Shown here in pieces: positions 53,247 to 62,889 of a stretch of 64,000 bases of DNA. Numbering within the stretch: the first letter of the stretch is position 1; each line of letters opens with the position of its first letter. Position numbers and translations under genes: made by a program. The DNA lies in the NCBI RefSeq assembly GCF_900107845.1, contig NZ_FNRM01000003.1, forward strand, positions 248,001-312,000, given 5' to 3'. The notes under the pieces are model-generated. The model had not been told where the DNA came from and did not search any database. It saw nothing but the letters and a program-made list of their open reading frames with translations. The stretch comes from Alkalimonas amylolytica (GTDB lineage: Bacteria; Pseudomonadota; Gammaproteobacteria; Enterobacterales; Alteromonadaceae).

Positions 53247-53831
53247 TTAATGAGATGACCGGTAGATCATTTGTTGGCGGAGCTGCACCTGCTCGGCGGA
53301 ACCCAACACTGCGGTAGGGATCTGATCGGCAGCGGCAGCCAATACCCGGTTTGTCTCTGTATCGACCAGCCGTGCATTTACTATAGTAAAATCTTCGTGT
53401 TGCGATAAGGTGCCCGCAATAACGTAGCGCACAGCCTGTTCGGTCGCCAACTCAGATAACTGCCGGGTAAGCAGGCTGTCGTGTTGAGCGTGCAATTGAA
53501 GGGCCTGACCAGCACGAAACTCCGTGACCTGATAGCCCAACTGGCTGGCCACCGTCAGCATGCTTTCCTGCAACTGCAGCCCCAAATGACGCATCCGCAC
53601 ATTGGTGCTATCCGGCTGCAGGGTGGCGCTGTCGGTAAAGGTAACCGCCGTCATGCTGCCATGCGGTAAGGGCGGTAAGCCAGTCAATAGTTGATCGGCC
53701 AGCCGTTCGGTATAAAACAGCACAGGATCAAGGCGTGGTTTTGCCTCCGTATCGGCAGCTTGTTGCCGTACCACTGTCTGGCTGCAGGCGCTCAGCGCCA
53801 GTAGAACCACTAAAAATAGCCCGTTTCTCAC
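53247..53831 (-). CDS. FlgO-domain lipoprotein (paralogue 3)
   Basis: A 194-residue lipoprotein with lipobox LLALSACSQ near residue 16. The domain from about residue 40 keeps the FlgO layout: FYTERLADQLLTGLPPL, MTAVTFTDSATLQPDS, RHLGLQLQESML, LLTRQLSELATEQAVRYVIAGTL and VNARLVDTETNRVLAAAADQIP. It is the most divergent of the three, with a TR in place of the SRD motif. First gene of the three-gene unit; an imperfect sigma-54-like site lies 40 bp upstream. Confidence 0.75.
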   Translation of the reverse strand: MRNGLFLVVLLALSACSQTVVRQQAADTEAKPRLDPVLFYTERLADQLLTGLPPLPHGSMTAVTFTDSATLQPDSTNVRMRHLGLQLQESMLTVASQLGYQVTEFRAGQALQLHAQHDSLLTRQLSELATEQAVRYVIAGTLSQHEDFTIVNARLVDTETNRVLAAAADQIPTAVLGSAEQVQLRQQMIYRSSH

Positions 53832-53870
53832 AATAACGCCTCAGCTTCCAACCACAGATAACAGCGTTAA

Positions 53871-53886
53871 TTCAAAATCAGTGCCA
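53871..53886 (-). promoter_or_regulatory. Imperfect sigma-54-like site before the FlgO triplet
   Basis: On the minus strand TGGCACTGATTTTGAA has a perfect -24 element and correct spacing, but the -12 reads TTGA instead of TTGC. The -12 C is normally important, so activity is doubtful. Confidence 0.28.
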
Positions 53887-53917
53887 AATTCACACAATCA
53901 AGCCAAAAGCGGCGACC

Positions 53918-54769
53918 TTACACCGAGAACGGGTACTGGATCGCCGGGTGGCACTGATAGCCTTCCACCGCAAAATCATCCAGCGTGACCCAGGTTTCCA
54001 GATCCTGCAAGCATTGAATTTCCGGGTTGATGATAAGCTTGGGCGAGGGGAAAGGTTGTCGTTTTAGCTGCACATCCTGCATCAGCGCCAATTGATCTTC
54101 GTAAATATGAGCATTGACAATTTTATGGTATGCCTTACCCGGCTTTACACCACAAATTTGCGCCATCAACGCTAAAAAGGTAAAGACCTGCACCTGATTA
54201 AAGTTCAGCCCCAAAGGCACATCGCAGGAACGCTGATAACTGGTTAGATAAAGGGTATCACCCAGTAAGGAGAAGTTGTGGGTGTGCATGCAAGGGCGCA
54301 GGCAGCCTCTATCAAACTCACCGGGGTTGTAGAAAGTGATGATCTCACCCCGGTCGTCCTTGCCCTGGCGCAAATCATCCACTACTTTTTTCAGCTGATC
54401 GATCACCTGGCCATCCGGCCCGGCCCAGGCCCGGCCCTGCACACCGTATACCCGCCCCATATCGTCAATACCTTTGCGGTGCGGATTGGCCAGCCAGGCT
54501 GCGTTATCATTCGCATTGGCATCCCAGGTTTTGGTACCAAGGGCTCTGAAATCAGCCGCATTGCTGTAGCCGCGAATGTAACCCAGCAATTCGGCAATGG
54601 CAGCTTTCCAGAAACTTTTGCGGGTAGTGATCAGCGGAAACTCGTTGGCAGCTACCTGGTACTCCAGATCGGCATTGATCACGGTCAGGCAACGCTTGCC
54701 GGTGCGCTCATTCACCACCCAGTGCCCTTCATCGATAATACGCTGACAAAGCGCCAGATACTGCTTCAT
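53918..54769 (-). CDS. thyA: Thymidylate synthase ThyA
   Basis: A 283-residue enzyme that methylates dUMP to dTMP with methylenetetrahydrofolate. The catalytic Cys lies in [16 protein letters not shown]. The C-terminal [11 protein letters not shown] follows the family pattern. It is about 20 residues longer than E. coli ThyA, mainly through the [19 protein letters not shown] insertion seen in other marine gammaproteobacteria. It overlaps lgt (ATGA). Confidence 0.96.
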   Translation of the reverse strand: MKQYLALCQRIIDEGHWVVNERTGKRCLTVINADLEYQVAANEFPLITTRKSFWKAAIAELLGYIRGYSNAADFRALGTKTWDANANDNAAWLANPHRKGIDDMGRVYGVQGRAWAGPDGQVIDQLKKVVDDLRQGKDDRGEIITFYNPGEFDRGCLRPCMHTHNFSLLGDTLYLTSYQRSCDVPLGLNFNQVQVFTFLALMAQICGVKPGKAYHKIVNAHIYEDQLALMQDVQLKRQPFPSPKLIINPEIQCLQDLETWVTLDDFAVEGYQCHPAIQYPFSV

Positions 54770-55611
54770 GCGGCCCCCTTCTTACCTGGCTTAAGGCTTG
54801 GCTTGCTGCTTGTGTCGCTACCTGGTTGACGCAGTTGGCAATAAGCAATCAGAGCAAGTCCTGCCAGTATCATCGGCAGACAGAGCCACTGCCCCATCGT
54901 CATGCCCAGGGACAACACGCCAAGGTGCGCATCCGGCTCACGGAAAAACTCGACGATAAAACGTGCCACGCCATAACCCAGCAGGAAGACACCGCCTAAA
55001 GTGCCTTTCGCTGGTTTGAAATGACGTACCAGCAGGATAATGACAAACAGCAGGATGCCTTCCAAAGCCACATGATACAGCTGCGATGGATGCCGTGGCA
55101 GTGGGCCTGCTCCCGGGAATACCATGCCCCAGGGCACCTCGGTTACCCGCCCCCATAGCTCGGCGTTGATAAAGTTCCCTATGCGGCCGGCAGCCAGTCC
55201 AAGTGGGATCAAGGGTGCGGCGAAATCGCCAAGCGCCAGAAAATCTTTTTGGTACTTGCGGGAAAACCAGGCCATCGTAGCCAACACGCCCAGTAAGCCA
55301 CCATGAAAGGACATGCCTCCGGTCCAGATTTTCACCAGATACAGCGGGTCATCCAAGAAGCTGTCGAACTGGTAGAACAGTACATAACCGATACGCCCCC
55401 CCAGAATGACCCCTAAAAACCCATAAAACAGCAAATCACTGACTTGCTGTGAAGTCCAGCCAGAACCAGGCTGAGCAGCTGCACGATTGGCCAGCCACCA
55501 GGCCAGAGCAAAAGCGACCAGGTACATTAAACCATACCAATGAATGGCCAGGGGGCCGATACTGATAGCTACCGGGTCAATATTTGGAAAACTTAGATAA
55601 GATTGCGACAT
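54766..55611 (-). CDS. lgt: Prolipoprotein diacylglyceryl transferase Lgt
   Basis: A 281-residue inner-membrane enzyme that adds diacylglycerol to the lipobox cysteine of prolipoproteins. The ATG at 55611 gives [18 protein letters not shown] as in other Lgt; the longer frame to 55638 overlaps the upstream gene. At least six hydrophobic segments are visible. MSFHGGLLG and [14 protein letters not shown] carry the conserved His and Arg residues. It would process the lipoproteins in this window. Confidence 0.96.
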   Translation of the reverse strand: MSQSYLSFPNIDPVAISIGPLAIHWYGLMYLVAFALAWWLANRAAAQPGSGWTSQQVSDLLFYGFLGVILGGRIGYVLFYQFDSFLDDPLYLVKIWTGGMSFHGGLLGVLATMAWFSRKYQKDFLALGDFAAPLIPLGLAAGRIGNFINAELWGRVTEVPWGMVFPGAGPLPRHPSQLYHVALEGILLFVIILLVRHFKPAKGTLGGVFLLGYGVARFIVEFFREPDAHLGVLSLGMTMGQWLCLPMILAGLALIAYCQLRQPGSDTSSKPSLKPGKKGAA

Positions 55612-55630
55612 AGGCTCTGTTACGTCCTGC

Positions 55631-56425
55631 TTAGGCAAAAAACATGCGAAGTGCTACCAGCATCAAAAAAACACCGAAGAAGCGCTTAATCTTCATCACC
55701 GGCAGTTGCTGGGTCAGACGGGCTCCAACCGGCGCGGTGAAAATGGATGTCAGGATAATCCCCAACATGGCTGGCAAATAAATAAAGCCAAGAAAGCCAT
55801 CACTCAGCTGATACTGTTGCCAGCCGGCGATAACATAGCCCAGAGTGCCAAAAAGTGCAATTGCTACCCCGCTGGCAGCAGCGCAACCAATGGCACGCTT
55901 CATATCCACCGAAAAATAATTGAGTACCGGCACAAATAAAGCACCACCACCAATGCCCAGCAAACTGGCCAACCCGCCCAGGACACCTGAAACACCGACA
56001 ATGGCCGGGTTACCCGGTAAGGAACGTTTTCCCACTACTGAGCGAGAGCCAAGCATTCGGAGCGCAATTAAAGTCACCGCCACCGCAAAAATTCGCTGCA
56101 ACACCACGCCGTCGACCAAATGCGCCAGATAGCCAACACACCAGGCACCAATAGCAGAGCCCAGCATAATGCGGCTGGCCAGTGGCCAGGGGATATTGCC
56201 CCACTTGTGATGCGCCCGAATGGATGACGTTGCCGTAATCACAATGGAGCCAAGCGACGTCGCAATCGCCACCAGCATGGCGTGTTCAGGTGCCACGATG
56301 CCAAAGGCAGGCAACAACATCAGCAAAACCGGCACCACGATAAGGCCACCGCCAATGCCAAGCAAACCCGCCAGCAAACCAACAATGGCACCCATCAGCG
56401 CTGAAATAACGATGATACTAAACAA
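55631..56425 (-). CDS. TSUP family (TauE/SafE) membrane transporter
   Basis: A 264-residue protein with about eight membrane segments in two related halves, each with a Gly-rich motif ([19 protein letters not shown] near residue 16 and [19 protein letters not shown] near 148). This is the TauE/SafE sulfite/anion exporter family; the substrate is not predictable. It sits between ptsP and lgt. Confidence 0.87.
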   Translation of the reverse strand: MFSIIVISALMGAIVGLLAGLLGIGGGLIVVPVLLMLLPAFGIVAPEHAMLVAIATSLGSIVITATSSIRAHHKWGNIPWPLASRIMLGSAIGAWCVGYLAHLVDGVVLQRIFAVAVTLIALRMLGSRSVVGKRSLPGNPAIVGVSGVLGGLASLLGIGGGALFVPVLNYFSVDMKRAIGCAAASGVAIALFGTLGYVIAGWQQYQLSDGFLGFIYLPAMLGIILTSIFTAPVGARLTQQLPVMKIKRFFGVFLMLVALRMFFA

Positions 56426-56479
56426 GAAAATTTCCTTTAAAAGACACTGCCCGGGTACGAAACCCCAAATGAAGACAGC

Positions 56480-58744
56480 TTAAGAACGTAACTGAGATGC
56501 CAGGTTTTTCTGCTCTAAAAAGCCATGCACTTTACGACGAACAATCTTGGGCGACTCACTGTTTAGTGCATCATTCAACACCAGCTGCAGCTCCTGCAGG
56601 CTTACCCGGCGCAACAGCCATTTGATTTTGGCCAACTGGCTGCTGTTCATGCTAAAGGAATCATACCCCATTGCAGCCAGTAACAAAACACCAGCAGGCT
56701 CCCCAGCCAACTCACCACAGACACTGGTCGGCAGTTGCAACGCCTGCAACTGCTGCCCCATCTGATTCAACGCACGAAGGACTGCCGGGTGCATCGCATC
56801 GTACAAGCTGGCGACCCGGGCATTGTTCCGATCCACCGCCAGCAGGTACTGTGTTAAATCGTTGGTACCAATCGAACAAAAATCTATCTTGCTGGCTAAC
56901 TCGTTAAGCTGATACATGATAGAAGGCACTTCGACCATCACGCCAACCTTTGGTCGCACCAACTCCAGCCCCAGTTCATCGCCCACTTCAAAGCACGCCT
57001 GTTTGATCAGTCGCAGAGATTCGTCCACTTCCGACAACTCAGAAATCATCGGCAACAAAATATGCAGATTATTGGACGAAATATCGGCTTTAAGCATCGC
57101 ACGGATTTGCACCAGAAAAATTTCCGGATGATCCAGTGTTAAACGAATACCCCGCCAACCAAGAAAAGGATTTTCTTCGTTGATGGCAAAGTACGGCAAG
57201 GGTTTATCCCCACCCACGTCCAGGGTACGCATAATCACCGGCTTTCCTGGGTAGGCAGACAGCATGTCCCGGTACAGTATCACCTGTTCTTGCTCGGTGG
57301 GAAACTGATTGCGGATGATAAAAGGAAACTCGGTACGGTATAAACCGACCCCATCGCAAATTTCGTTATTGATGTGCTCGGGATCAACCGCTAAACCGGC
57401 GTTGATCATCAAGGCAAACCGATGACCACACACGGATTCAGCTGGCAGCGTCACTTCGGCCTGATAATGCGCTGATAACTCAGCATCTTCACTGATCAGT
57501 TGCTGGTATTCAGCGTAGATGGCTTCGGCCGGGTCTAGCAGAATATGACCTTGATAGCCATCGACAATGACACGCTGTCCCTGCCATTGCATCAACGAAA
57601 GCCCCTCAACACCCATCACGGCAGGCACGCCGAGCGCTCTGGCCATAATGGCGGCATGTGAGTTGACGGAGCCGCGTAAGGACACAATAGCGACCAGTTG
57701 CTGCCTGGGGACTTCAGCCAACATGGATGCGGTCACATTCTCGGCCACCAACACCACTTTATCTGGTAGTTTATGATGGCGCTGCTCGGTATCGAGCAAA
57801 TGGATCAATACCCGCTCGCCTAAATCGCGGATGTCGGTGGCCCGCTCCTTAAAGTAAGCGTCTTCCATGTCTTCAAACTGACGGGCAAACTTTTCCACCA
57901 CCCGCTTCAACGCACTTTTTGCGCACCAGCCATCGGCAATTTGTTGTTCAATCTCCTGCCCTAAACTGGCGGCATCCAGCAATTGCTGATATACATCAAA
58001 GATAGCCAGCGCATCCGCCGGCAAATGTTCTGCCATGCGCTCTGATAAACGCTTAAACTCAGCCTTGGTGATACGAACCGCCCGATAAAAGCGGGATAAC
58101 TCTTTATCCGGTTCTTCGGAGCGCTGCAAGGATACGGCGTTAAAGTCGCTGGCTGGTTGCAGCACATACGCTTCGCCAATAGCAATACCGGGAGCTCCGG
58201 GCAAACCATTTAATTGACTGGAGCGGCTTTTACTGCCGGAGCCTGGACTGGCCGCTTCACGCAATTCAGCATTTGCCAGCACAGAAGCTAACTGAGCGCC
58301 TAATGTGACCAGAAAGGATTCTTCATCTTCGCTGAACACCCGCTCCGTGCCCTGCTGAATGGTCAGCACGCCAAGAACTTTGCGATGATGAATAATCGGA
58401 CACCCCAAAAAGGCAGAAAAGCGATCTTCACTGACTTCAGGGGTTACTTTAAAACGTGGGTGTTGGTGAGCAGCGGCCAGGTTAATGGGCTCCTCACGTT
58501 GCCCAACCCAGCCAATAAGACCTTCAGAAAAGCCAATGGCGACTTTACCGACAGCTTCAGGGTTCAAGCCATCGGTTGCCATCAGCATAAAGTGGTGCTG
58601 ATCGTAATCCGCAAGATAAACCGAGCAACACTCCGTATTGAGTGCCAGCTTAATATTGGTGACCAGACCAGAGAGCGCCTGACTCAGAACAGGCTCTTGC
58701 GCCACATCCTGAACAATTCGCCTTAACTGGCTGAGCATGGCCAT
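56480..58744 (-). CDS. ptsP: Phosphoenolpyruvate-protein phosphotransferase PtsP (EI-Ntr)
   Basis: A 754-residue enzyme I of the nitrogen PTS, which passes phosphate from PEP to NPr. Residues about 1-165 form a GAF domain. The enzyme I part follows, with the phospho-His in SLRGSVNSHAAIMARALGVPAVM. The PEP-binding barrel ends with EVPSIMYQLNELASKIDFCSIGTNDLTQYLLAVDRNNARV and the catalytic Cys in LPTSVCGELAG. It follows rppH by 16 bp, a conserved gene pair. Confidence 0.95.
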   Translation of the reverse strand: MAMLSQLRRIVQDVAQEPVLSQALSGLVTNIKLALNTECCSVYLADYDQHHFMLMATDGLNPEAVGKVAIGFSEGLIGWVGQREEPINLAAAHQHPRFKVTPEVSEDRFSAFLGCPIIHHRKVLGVLTIQQGTERVFSEDEESFLVTLGAQLASVLANAELREAASPGSGSKSRSSQLNGLPGAPGIAIGEAYVLQPASDFNAVSLQRSEEPDKELSRFYRAVRITKAEFKRLSERMAEHLPADALAIFDVYQQLLDAASLGQEIEQQIADGWCAKSALKRVVEKFARQFEDMEDAYFKERATDIRDLGERVLIHLLDTEQRHHKLPDKVVLVAENVTASMLAEVPRQQLVAIVSLRGSVNSHAAIMARALGVPAVMGVEGLSLMQWQGQRVIVDGYQGHILLDPAEAIYAEYQQLISEDAELSAHYQAEVTLPAESVCGHRFALMINAGLAVDPEHINNEICDGVGLYRTEFPFIIRNQFPTEQEQVILYRDMLSAYPGKPVIMRTLDVGGDKPLPYFAINEENPFLGWRGIRLTLDHPEIFLVQIRAMLKADISSNNLHILLPMISELSEVDESLRLIKQACFEVGDELGLELVRPKVGVMVEVPSIMYQLNELASKIDFCSIGTNDLTQYLLAVDRNNARVASLYDAMHPAVLRALNQMGQQLQALQLPTSVCGELAGEPAGVLLLAAMGYDSFSMNSSQLAKIKWLLRRVSLQELQLVLNDALNSESPKIVRRKVHGFLEQKNLASQLRS

Positions 58745-58760
58745 GGCTTATCCATCCGAA

Positions 58761-59264
58761 TTACCCTTTTTGTTTTCCTGTTTTACGGGGAAACGGCAAA
58801 GCGATCGGGGCAAACTCTTTCATGACTTTACGGTAAACGTCTCGCTTGAAGGCAACCACTTGACGTACCGGATACCAGTAACTGACCCAACGCCAACCAT
58901 CAAATTCTGGATGGGTGGTTTTGGCCAGATCCACATCCCCATCAGGGCAGGTCAACCGCAGTAAAAACCATTTCTGCTTTTGACCAATGCAGACCGGGTT
59001 GCTGTCACGTCGTATCAGTCGCTTTGGCAACCGATAACGTAACCAGTGTTTGGTCACCGCCAGAATTTCGACATCTTCCGGCTTTAAACCAACCTCTTCA
59101 TTCAACTCCCGGTACATGGCTTGCTCAGGCGTTTCCCCCTGATCAATGCCGCCTTGCGGGTACTGCCACGAGTGTTGTCCGTAACGTCTTGCCCAAAACA
59201 CCTGTCCCTGGTGATTGCAGATCACTATGCCGACATTGGCCCGAAAACCTTCGGCATCAATCAC
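58761..59264 (-). CDS. rppH: RNA pyrophosphohydrolase RppH
   Basis: A 167-residue Nudix hydrolase that removes pyrophosphate from 5' mRNA ends and so triggers decay. The Nudix box reads [23 protein letters not shown] (residues about 37-59) with the REx2EE core. [21 protein letters not shown] and WQYPQGG are family-typical. It is divergent from mutH across a 380-bp AT-rich region. Confidence 0.96.
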   Translation of the reverse strand: MIDAEGFRANVGIVICNHQGQVFWARRYGQHSWQYPQGGIDQGETPEQAMYRELNEEVGLKPEDVEILAVTKHWLRYRLPKRLIRRDSNPVCIGQKQKWFLLRLTCPDGDVDLAKTTHPEFDGWRWVSYWYPVRQVVAFKRDVYRKVMKEFAPIALPFPRKTGKQKG

Positions 59265-59361
59265 ATAAACCTCGAGCTTTTCACAACAGCTATAGCAAAG
59301 ATTCTTTCACAAAGTTATCAGTACGGCAATCGGTATTTTATCTACAGCATAACTCTGAGAC

Positions 59362-59370
59362 TTATCCACA
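59362..59370 (+). promoter_or_regulatory. Consensus DnaA box
   Basis: TTATCCACA, a perfect match to the high-affinity E. coli DnaA box. A second copy lies 46 bp away on the other strand. Confidence 0.6.
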
Positions 59371-59415
59371 AATAGACACACACCAGATGCTCCATGTGCA
59401 CTTTTTCACAGACTG

Positions 59416-59424
59416 TGTGGATAA
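59416..59424 (-). promoter_or_regulatory. Consensus DnaA box
   Basis: TGTGGATAA on the plus strand, that is TTATCCACA on the minus strand, facing the first box. Confidence 0.6.
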
Positions 59425-59646
59425 TGCTGTGCAAAAACAGGCTTTATCCCATGAACAACTTAGCGCATTTCAGTTTAAACTCATGATTGACTATATAAAT
59501 TCATGCAATTTCATTAAGTTATGTTTATACTCGGCACTTATAAAAAAAAGAGCCATGTGCATAACACAGATCGCTGCCTTTTTATGCAACGACCAAAATT
59601 CCTGCATGTTATGCTGCAAGGCTGTACAAAAGCCCGACTTAAAACA

Positions 59647-60315
59647 ATGAAATCACCTCAGACTCTTGATGAATTAATGCTGCGTTGTCAGGCCTTGGCT
59701 GGATTAACATTAGGTCAGCTTGCTGCTGAATTGGGTACGGTTGTACCAAACAATTTAAAACAAGACAAAGGTTGGGCTGGTCAGTTGTTGGAGCAAGGCC
59801 TGGGGGCTAGCGCTGGCTCCAAGGCAGAACCAGACTTTCCTGAATTAGGTGTCGAGTTAAAAACACTGCCCATAGATAGCCTTGGCAAGCCACTGGAAAG
59901 CACCTATGTTTGTGTGGCCCCGCTTACTGGCATCAGCCAGCAGCAGTGGCACGATTCCTGGGTGTGCCAGAAACTAAGCAAAGTGCTCTGGCTGCCTTTG
60001 TTAGCAGAGCGAAGCATCCCAATCGCAGATCGGGTGATAGGCAGTGGCTTCTTATGGCAGCCTGACGCTAGCGAGCAACAATTGCTGCAGCAGGATTGGG
60101 AGGAGCTGATGGAGTTGATTACTTTAGGCGGTATCGATCAAATCCGAGGCGCTCATGGCCAGGTATTGCAATTACGTCCCAAAGCAGCCAATAGCAGGGC
60201 GTTAACGGCTGCCGTTGGCGCAGACGGCCAACCTATTCAGGCTCTGCCCAGAGGCTTTTACCTGAAAAGCAGCTTTACGCAGCAGCTGCTGCGTAAAGCC
60301 TTTGGCCAGAGCTGA
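59647..60315 (+). CDS. mutH: DNA mismatch repair endonuclease MutH
   Basis: A 222-residue endonuclease that nicks the unmethylated strand at hemimethylated GATC during methyl-directed mismatch repair. The ATG at 59647 is chosen by alignment with the known N-terminus (LDELMLRCQALAGLTLGQLA); the RBS is weak. Catalytic Asp, Glu and Lys lie in KAEPDFPELGVELKTLPID. KVLWLPLLAE and the C-terminal RGFYLKSSFTQQLL fit the family. Its presence implies Dam methylation. A perfect 28-bp palindrome lies in its last codons. Confidence 0.95.
   Translation: MKSPQTLDELMLRCQALAGLTLGQLAAELGTVVPNNLKQDKGWAGQLLEQGLGASAGSKAEPDFPELGVELKTLPIDSLGKPLESTYVCVAPLTGISQQQWHDSWVCQKLSKVLWLPLLAERSIPIADRVIGSGFLWQPDASEQQLLQQDWEELMELITLGGIDQIRGAHGQVLQLRPKAANSRALTAAVGADGQPIQALPRGFYLKSSFTQQLLRKAFGQS
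60272..60299. repeat. Perfect 28-bp palindrome in the mutH 3' end
   Basis: Two 14-base arms (GCTTTACGCAGCAG and its complement) meet without a spacer, inside codons near the C-terminus of mutH and 21 bp before the end of the convergent gene. Confidence 0.75.
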
Positions 60316-60319
60316 TAAC

Positions 60320-61162
60320 CTAGTGATCGTACTTTTCAATGATCTGCTGGTAAACTCCGCTGGCTTTAATCTGTGCCAGACCGGCGTTGAATTTTTCAAC
60401 CATAGCCTCATCGACGCTAGCCCGACTGAACATCACATACACTTGTGAACTCTCCAACCGAATACCATGTGGCTCAATATACTGATCCAGGCCTTTGCGT
60501 CGTAAAATAGATGCCCCAACAAAACTATCTTCTAAAAAACCATCAATCTCTTCATCAATCAGCCGTGCCATATTCATTTCACTGATAATAGCCCCTACAA
60601 ATTGCGGATGGTAATCGTCGTTGGTATAAAGCGCTGTAATTTCGTCGCCATAGAAATATTCATTCACAATACCCAGCTTACGGCCAGCCTGAACAAACTC
60701 GGTAATGTTGTTGTATGGTAAGTTGCCTTCGTAGCGCCGAACATACAGAATGAACTGTTCTTCTCGGTAGGGATCAGAAAAGTGCGCAAACTGCTGACGA
60801 TCATCCGTCATCGAGGCTCCCAGCACAAAATCCACCTCTCCATCACGTAAAGCACTTAGTAACTCTACCCAAGTACCTTGTCGCATAGCAACCGAGCACT
60901 CCATAGACTTGGCAATAGCATGCACAATTTCAACATCCAAACCAGTCACCACATTCCCCACCCCAACATACTGATAGGGCTCCCAAGCATCAAAGCCCAT
61001 GGTCAATTGGCAATCCGCCGTATGAGCTTTGGGCTCTTCCATCCGATAATCGCTTGCTTGAGCCGTCGTGGCATCTTCAGACGCAGCCGGAGGTTGTATC
61101 TGAGGCTCACACCCCACCAATAAGAATAAAACAGCTGAAAATCCTAGCAAGAAAGGTTTCAT
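60320..61162 (-). CDS. Periplasmic solute-binding lipoprotein (SBP family 3)
   Basis: A 280-residue lipoprotein starting at the ATG at 61162, with lipobox FLLVGCEP near residue 18. The mature part has the amino-acid-binding fold of ABC/receptor family 3: LTMGFDAWEPYQYVG, VTGLDVEIVHAIAKSME, WVELLSALRDGEVDFVLGASMTDDRQQFAHFSDPYREEQ. No permease or ATPase gene is adjacent, so it may be an orphan receptor or sensor subunit. The ligand is unknown. Confidence 0.85.
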   Translation of the reverse strand: MKPFLLGFSAVLFLLVGCEPQIQPPAASEDATTAQASDYRMEEPKAHTADCQLTMGFDAWEPYQYVGVGNVVTGLDVEIVHAIAKSMECSVAMRQGTWVELLSALRDGEVDFVLGASMTDDRQQFAHFSDPYREEQFILYVRRYEGNLPYNNITEFVQAGRKLGIVNEYFYGDEITALYTNDDYHPQFVGAIISEMNMARLIDEEIDGFLEDSFVGASILRRKGLDQYIEPHGIRLESSQVYVMFSRASVDEAMVEKFNAGLAQIKASGVYQQIIEKYDH

Positions 61163-61245
61163 ATCACACCTCTGCAATTAGTGTCTCCACTTTCAAGCTT
61201 AGTGTAGATTTAAAAAATTTCCTCTTATGTCAACGACTTTTCCTT

Positions 61246-62139
61246 TTATCCGTCCATGCTTTTACCAGACTCAGTGGTTATTTGGTGCTTATCAGGAGAT
61301 GCCATCGGCAAGGGCTCAGCTTTAGATGGTGCCCCAATCACCACAGCCCATTTTTCTCGCCAGCCAGACGCTTGCTGCCAGTCTAACCACATCAAACGCC
61401 ATTCATCAAAGGTAATCACCAGCGGATTGTTGGATTGGAAGTTGGTGGTAATACCATAACGGCAAGGCTCAGCATCATCTTCCGGCTGAAAAGTACCGAA
61501 TAGCCGATCCCACACAATCAATACACCGGCAAAATTCTTGTCGATGTACTGAGGATTACATGCGTGGTGCACTCGGTGATGGGATGGCGTGTTGAGTACC
61601 CATTCCAACCAGCCAACATGTTTAATCGCCTGCGTGTGCACAAAGAATTGAAAAGCCAGATTTAGCGATACCACAGCCAATACCAACCAGGGCGAAAAGC
61701 CAAGCAGCATCATGGGTAACCAGAACAACCACATGCCGGATACCGGATACATCAGGCTTTGACGAAAAGCAGTACTTAAGTTCAGTTGCCTTGAGCTGTG
61801 ATGCACAATGTGCGAAGCCCAGAACCAACGGATATGATGCGACGCCCGATGGAACCAGTAATACAAAAAGTCCTGCAACACAAAAGCCAGTAGCAAGGTA
61901 TAGCCATTGAGTGGGATCTCAAAGAAGCGGTATTGATGCAACCACCAATAAAAGGGCATCAGTATCAATAAAGCCAGCAGCTCACCCGCCTGATGCATCA
62001 GAGCCAAAACCGCATTGGCCAGGGTATCACGCCAGAGGTACCAGTGCTGCCGCAGTCGCTGACCAAACCACCATTCCAATGCTACCAAACCAAGAAAAAC
62101 CGGGCTTAATGCCAATAATATCCACTCAACCGGGATCAT
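61246..62139 (-). CDS. Fatty acid hydroxylase/sterol desaturase family membrane protein
   Basis: A 297-residue protein with about four or five membrane segments and the di-iron histidine motifs WFHRASHHIRWFWASHIVHHSS and SHHRVHHACN. The family hydroxylates or desaturates lipid chains. In bacteria substrates are mostly unknown, including ornithine lipids and hopanoid-type lipids. It is divergent from a TetR regulator that may control it. Confidence 0.87.
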   Translation of the reverse strand: MIPVEWILLALSPVFLGLVALEWWFGQRLRQHWYLWRDTLANAVLALMHQAGELLALLILMPFYWWLHQYRFFEIPLNGYTLLLAFVLQDFLYYWFHRASHHIRWFWASHIVHHSSRQLNLSTAFRQSLMYPVSGMWLFWLPMMLLGFSPWLVLAVVSLNLAFQFFVHTQAIKHVGWLEWVLNTPSHHRVHHACNPQYIDKNFAGVLIVWDRLFGTFQPEDDAEPCRYGITTNFQSNNPLVITFDEWRLMWLDWQQASGWREKWAVVIGAPSKAEPLPMASPDKHQITTESGKSMDG

Positions 62140-62219
62140 CCAAAGCTGCCTCTTAACTGAACTATGCCATACTTATAGCAAATTTCGCTCGCACAAGTAA
62201 TTCAAAACGGTGGCATCAA

Positions 62220-62783
62220 ATGAACAAGCAGCAGTCAATTTTACAACAGGCGATGCAACTGGCGGAACACAGTGATTGGGAAAGCATCCGGTTACGGGAT
62301 ATTGCCAGTAGCCTGAATATCCCCTTAGTGGAGATCCATCAGCACTACAAGCAAAAAGACGATTTGGTGGATGCCTGGTTTGATTTGGCAGACCAAGCCA
62401 TGCTGGCATGCCAGCAGCAACCTGACTTTGAACACAGCTCGGCGCAAGATAAGTTGTTAACAGCGATGATGCATTGGCTGAATGCTCTGGCCGCTCATCG
62501 CCGGATCACCCGGCAGATGCTGTATTATAAGTTGGAACCAGGCCATCTCCACTTGCAAGCAGCCGCCATACTTCGTATCAGCCGCACAGTACAATGGTTA
62601 CGGGAAATCGCTGATTTAAAAGCCCAAAACTTCAAACGCATCGAACAGGAGTTGTATTTAACCGCCGTATTTACCTCCGGCTTTGTGCGCTGGCTAACGG
62701 CGACAGAACCCGCCGTAACTGCCGCCCGCTCCTGGCTGGAACGTGGCTTGCAGCTGGGTCGTTGGCGGAACTTGTGGATTTAG
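62220..62783 (+). CDS. TetR family transcriptional regulator
   Basis: A 187-residue protein with an N-terminal helix-turn-helix (WESIRLRDIASSLNIPLVEIHQHYKQKDDLVDAWF, residues about 20-54), and a helical C-terminal ligand domain. The HTH is slightly atypical, with EIHQHY where YxYF is common. It is divergent from the fatty acid hydroxylase gene with an 80-bp gap, the usual arrangement for local control. No clear palindromic operator is seen. Confidence 0.75.
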   Translation: MNKQQSILQQAMQLAEHSDWESIRLRDIASSLNIPLVEIHQHYKQKDDLVDAWFDLADQAMLACQQQPDFEHSSAQDKLLTAMMHWLNALAAHRRITRQMLYYKLEPGHLHLQAAAILRISRTVQWLREIADLKAQNFKRIEQELYLTAVFTSGFVRWLTATEPAVTAARSWLERGLQLGRWRNLWI

Positions 62784-62889
62784 CCGCTATAACTTTCTAA
62801 ATTATTGACTATTAAAGGCGATTTTTGCCGCTTATTGTTCGTTTTCATCTTTGTTATAGTCATCTTTTGGCTGAACAAAGGGGGAACAT

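Larger units (their letters stand above)
59265..59646. other. Divergent rppH-mutH intergenic region with two DnaA boxes
   Basis: About 380 bp without a supported gene; an open frame continuous with mutH from 59521 has no start signal. The region is AT-rich and contains two consensus DnaA boxes in inverted orientation, at 59362-59370 and 59416-59424. Promoters for rppH and mutH must lie here, but I cannot assign them with confidence. Confidence 0.7.

Noticed and set aside
59265-59646. Possible replication origin at the DnaA boxes
   Set aside because: Only two boxes, and none of the usual origin neighbours such as dnaA, dnaN, mnmG or parA are present.
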